Source: JABDEZ01 sp965276955 | GTDB lineage: Bacteria > Bacteroidota > Bacteroidia > Chitinophagales > Chitinophagaceae | Reading direction: 5' to 3' | DNA length: 64,000 nt | NCBI GenBank assembly: GCA_965276955.1 | Contig: CBDIBP010000024.1 | Location: forward strand, 1-64,000 | In this document: positions 61,899 through 64,000 of the stretch, piece after piece | How positions within the stretch are numbered: the first letter of the stretch is position 1 | How the letters are laid out: each line of letters opens with the position of its first letter | The notes under the pieces: model-generated | Databases searched by the model: none | What the model was told of the DNA's origin: nothing | Seen by the model: only the letters and a program-made list of their open reading frames with translations | Made by a program: the position numbers and the translations under genes

Positions 61899-63119
61899 TT
61901 AGTGGTGTGCCCACTCAATAGCGTTGATATCAACCCCTTCTTTGAACATTTCCCAAAGTGGGCTCATTTCTCTTAGTTTCAGCACTGTTTCGCTTACCGC
62001 TTTAATGGTAAAATCTATCTGCTCATCGGTAGTGAAACGGCCCAGTCCAAAACGGAGTGAGCTATGTGCCAGGTCATCACCCAGTCCCAGTGCTTTCAGC
62101 ACATAAGATGGTTCCAGAGATGCAGAGGTACAAGCAGAGCCGCTGGATAGTGCTATGTTCTTATTAAAGCCCATCATCAATCCTTCGCCCTCTACATATT
62201 TGAAAGATATATTGGCAACGTGTGGCAGACGATGTTCTGTATTACCATTCACGTAGGCTTCTTCTAGTTTCATCAGCTCGCTTTCCAGCCTGTCGCGCAT
62301 AATGCTCAGGCGTTTAGCTTCGCTTTCCATTTCTTGCATGCACAGTTCGCAGGCCTTACCCAGGCCTACTATGCCAGGTACATTCAGCGTACCGCTACGC
62401 ATACCACGTTCATGGCCACCGCCATCCATTTGCGATGTTACCTTTACCCTTGGGTTCTTACGGCGCACATATAGTGCACCCACGCCCTTCGGGCCATATA
62501 TTTTGTGCCCGCTAAATGCCATCAGGTCTATACCATCTGCCATTACATCTACCGGTACTTTACCTACAGACTGTGTAGCATCTGTAAAGAACAGTACACC
62601 ATGCTTGTGGGCTATTTTGCTTATTCCTTTTATGTCTTGCAATACACCTATCTCATTATTGCCATACATGATAGAGATAAGTATGGTCTTATCGGTAATG
62701 GCAGCTTCCAGTTCCTGCAGGTCTATCAGGCCATCAGCCTTCACTTGCAGGTAGGTTATCTGTCCACCCTGGTGTTCTATATGCTTGCAGGCATCCAGCA
62801 CGGCTTTGTGCTCTGTAGTGCAGGTAATGATGTGGTTGCCTTTAGAAGCGTACATCTCATACACGCCTTTCAGCGCCAGGTTGTCGCTTTCTGTAGCGCC
62901 CGATGTGAAGATGATCTCTTTAGGGTCTGCGTTTATAAGTTTAGCAACCTGCTCACGAGCATAATCCACAGCTTCCTCTGCTACCCAGCCAAAAGAGTGG
63001 TTGCGGCTGGCTGCATTACCAAACTTTTCTACAAAGTAGGGTAGCATTGCTTCCAGTACACGCGGATCCATCGGCGTAGTGGCATTATTATCAAGATATA
63101 TTGGCAATTGTAATTCCAT
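61899..63119 (-). CDS. iscS: Cysteine desulfurase IscS
   Basis: A PLP enzyme that supplies sulfur for Fe-S clusters and tRNA thiolation, 406 residues. The N-terminus YLDNNATTPMDPRVLEAMLP, the PLP-Lys motif FSGHKIYGPKGVGALYV and the mobile-loop Cys in LSSGSACTSASLEPSYVLKA define the IscS class. The C-terminus ends EWAHH. It is the first gene of an iscSUA operon; a TAnnTTTG element sits 30 bp before its ATG. Its activity would support complex I (nuo genes) and the NifU-like carrier. Confidence 0.96.
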   Translation of the reverse strand: MELQLPIYLDNNATTPMDPRVLEAMLPYFVEKFGNAASRNHSFGWVAEEAVDYAREQVAKLINADPKEIIFTSGATESDNLALKGVYEMYASKGNHIITCTTEHKAVLDACKHIEHQGGQITYLQVKADGLIDLQELEAAITDKTILISIMYGNNEIGVLQDIKGISKIAHKHGVLFFTDATQSVGKVPVDVMADGIDLMAFSGHKIYGPKGVGALYVRRKNPRVKVTSQMDGGGHERGMRSGTLNVPGIVGLGKACELCMQEMESEAKRLSIMRDRLESELMKLEEAYVNGNTEHRLPHVANISFKYVEGEGLMMGFNKNIALSSGSACTSASLEPSYVLKALGLGDDLAHSSLRFGLGRFTTDEQIDFTIKAVSETVLKLREMSPLWEMFKEGVDINAIEWAHH

Positions 63120-63148
63120 GATATGTTAATTCTAATTTATACTTTAGA

Positions 63149-63156
63149 CAAAGTTA
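63149..63156 (-). promoter_or_regulatory. Candidate -7 promoter element of the isc operon
   Basis: The minus strand reads TAACTTTG, matching TAnnTTTG, 29 bp before the iscS ATG at 63119. No clear -33 TTG was found at the right distance. Confidence 0.4.
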
Positions 63157-63300
63157 CGTCAAAACCACTACTTTAAGAGATATAGCTTGATCATACATTC
63201 ATATATACCCATTTGCAAAAATTATGCATTTTTTCTTGCACTGTAAACCCCTCTAAACTGAAAACCGCTGTTTTTATATGATTAGTTATATTTTTGTTGC

Positions 63301-64000
63301 ATGTTGAATGGCAAAAAGATAGTTGTTGTACTACCTGCTTATAATGCAGCCCTTACGCTGGAAAGAACCTATAACGAAATTCCGTTTGATATAGTGGACG
63401 ATGTAGTGCTGGTAGACGACAATAGCCCGGACAATACCGTAGAGACCGGGAAAAGGTTGGGCATAAAGCATGTGATAAAGCACGAACAGAACAAAGGCTA
63501 TGGCGGGAACCAGAAAAGCTGCTACAAAAAAGCACTTGAAATAGGGGCCGATATTGTTATCATGCTCCACCCCGATTATCAATATACCCCCAAGCTTATA
63601 CATGCTATGTCTTCCATCATATCCAACGACCTGTACCCCGTAGTGCTGGGGTCGCGCATACTGGGTAGGGGCGCCAGGAAGGGAGGCATGCCAGTGTATA
63701 AATATATATTCAATAGGTTCCTTACTCTTTTTGAGAATATTTTAATAGCTCAGAAATTAAGTGAATATCATACTGGCTACAGGGCATTCAGTGCCGAGGT
63801 GCTTCGTTCTATAGACTTTACCTACAATAGCGATGATTTTGTTTTTGACAACGAAATGATATCGCAGATATTTATGAACGGCTACGATATAGCCGAGGTT
63901 ACCTGCCCCACCAAGTACTTCCCTGAGGCCTCCAGCATCAATTTTAAAAGGAGTATGAAATATGGCCGTGGCGTATTACGGGTATCGGTTATACATAGGT
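63301..64000 (+). CDS. Glycosyltransferase family 2, 3'-partial (dolichol-phosphate mannosyltransferase-like)
   Basis: An open frame from the ATG at 63301 runs without a stop to the window edge, giving at least 233 residues. The N-terminus KIVVVLPAYNAALTLERTYNEIP, the DxD-type LVDDNSPDNT and the segment KGYGGNQKSCYKKALE are those of GT2 polyprenyl-phosphate sugar transferases (DPM1/GtrB-like), with HTGYRAFSAEVLR further on. It would put a sugar on a lipid carrier or polymer at the inner membrane. A TATTTTTG sequence ends 5 bp before the ATG and is too close to act as its promoter. Confidence 0.88.
   Translation, partial: MLNGKKIVVVLPAYNAALTLERTYNEIPFDIVDDVVLVDDNSPDNTVETGKRLGIKHVIKHEQNKGYGGNQKSCYKKALEIGADIVIMLHPDYQYTPKLIHAMSSIISNDLYPVVLGSRILGRGARKGGMPVYKYIFNRFLTLFENILIAQKLSEYHTGYRAFSAEVLRSIDFTYNSDDFVFDNEMISQIFMNGYDIAEVTCPTKYFPEASSINFKRSMKYGRGVLRVSVIHR

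Noticed and set aside
63289..63296. TATTTTTG as promoter of the right-edge GT2 gene
   Set aside because: It ends 5 bp before the ATG, which would put transcription start inside the coding region.
1..64000. tRNA, rRNA, insertion sequences, integrases or attachment sites
   Set aside because: None was recognised by eye. No transposase- or integrase-like protein is present, so the transferred blocks cannot be tied to a specific mobile element from this window alone.

Overview
The window looks like chromosome from a Bacteroidota bacterium of the Chitinophagaceae type. Supporting signs are type IX secretion (T9SS) C-terminal sorting domains on two secreted proteins, a DUF4290 gene next to murA, a FadL-type porin, a HisKA_3/LuxR two-component pair, many lipoproteins with short lipoboxes, TAnnTTTG-type promoter motifs and very heavy use of ATA for isoleucine in the core genes. 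No rRNA, tRNA, CRISPR array or insertion sequence was recognised.

Layout. 1-2.8 kb: the end of a respiratory complex I operon (nuoM, broken by five single-base insertions as written, then nuoN). 2.9-5.5 kb: an outer-membrane-like barrel, a MORN-type lipoprotein, a nitrilase and a GNAT acetyltransferase. 5.6-8.2 kb: an AT-rich two-gene cassette (OLD-type ATPase/TOPRIM protein plus a DUF5677/HEPN-like protein) bracketed by copies of a palindromic repeat, a plausible defence insert. 8.4-9.4 kb: an orphan phage terminase-like HTH protein behind a repeat-rich leader. 9.5-23.9 kb: housekeeping genes (paaG-like, metallophosphoesterase plus glycosyltransferase, MetH N-terminal module, threonine aldolase, dnaN, ruvB, ychF, murA, DUF4290). 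24-29 kb: surface polysaccharide genes (Wzx-like flippase, methyltransferase, GT2) and a C-terminal processing protease. 29.5-38.5 kb: secreted LRR protein, SGNH lipoprotein with FadL-like porin, ComF, aminopeptidase P, and a four-gene operon for a membrane-sensor/two-component system. 38.7-53 kb: M36-like T9SS metalloprotease, e(P4)-type phosphatase, aminotransferase, ManC, NifU, small secreted proteins, SDR with AraC regulator, Cys-rich GNAT, an amino-sugar-kinase-like/RapZ fusion with SixA-like phosphatase and LpxH. 53.3-57.6 kb: clpP and a VWA/PP2C/kinase triad of the TerY-P type. 58-60.9 kb: an arsenic-resistance operon with foreign codon use (arsR, arsC, DUF6428, aquaglyceroporin, metallophosphoesterase) with two matching operator palindromes. 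61-63.1 kb: iscA, iscU, iscS. A GT2 gene runs off the right edge.

The main biological interest is in three accessory modules: the OLD/HEPN-like cassette, the TerY-P triad and the ars operon that has an aquaporin channel and no ArsB/Acr3 pump. The main technical point is that at least nine small indels, mostly in homopolymers, break five genes (nuoM, a secreted protein, wzx, a small secreted paralogue and an SDR). Five of them lie within about 600 bp of nuoM, which points to assembly or read error more than to genuine decay.
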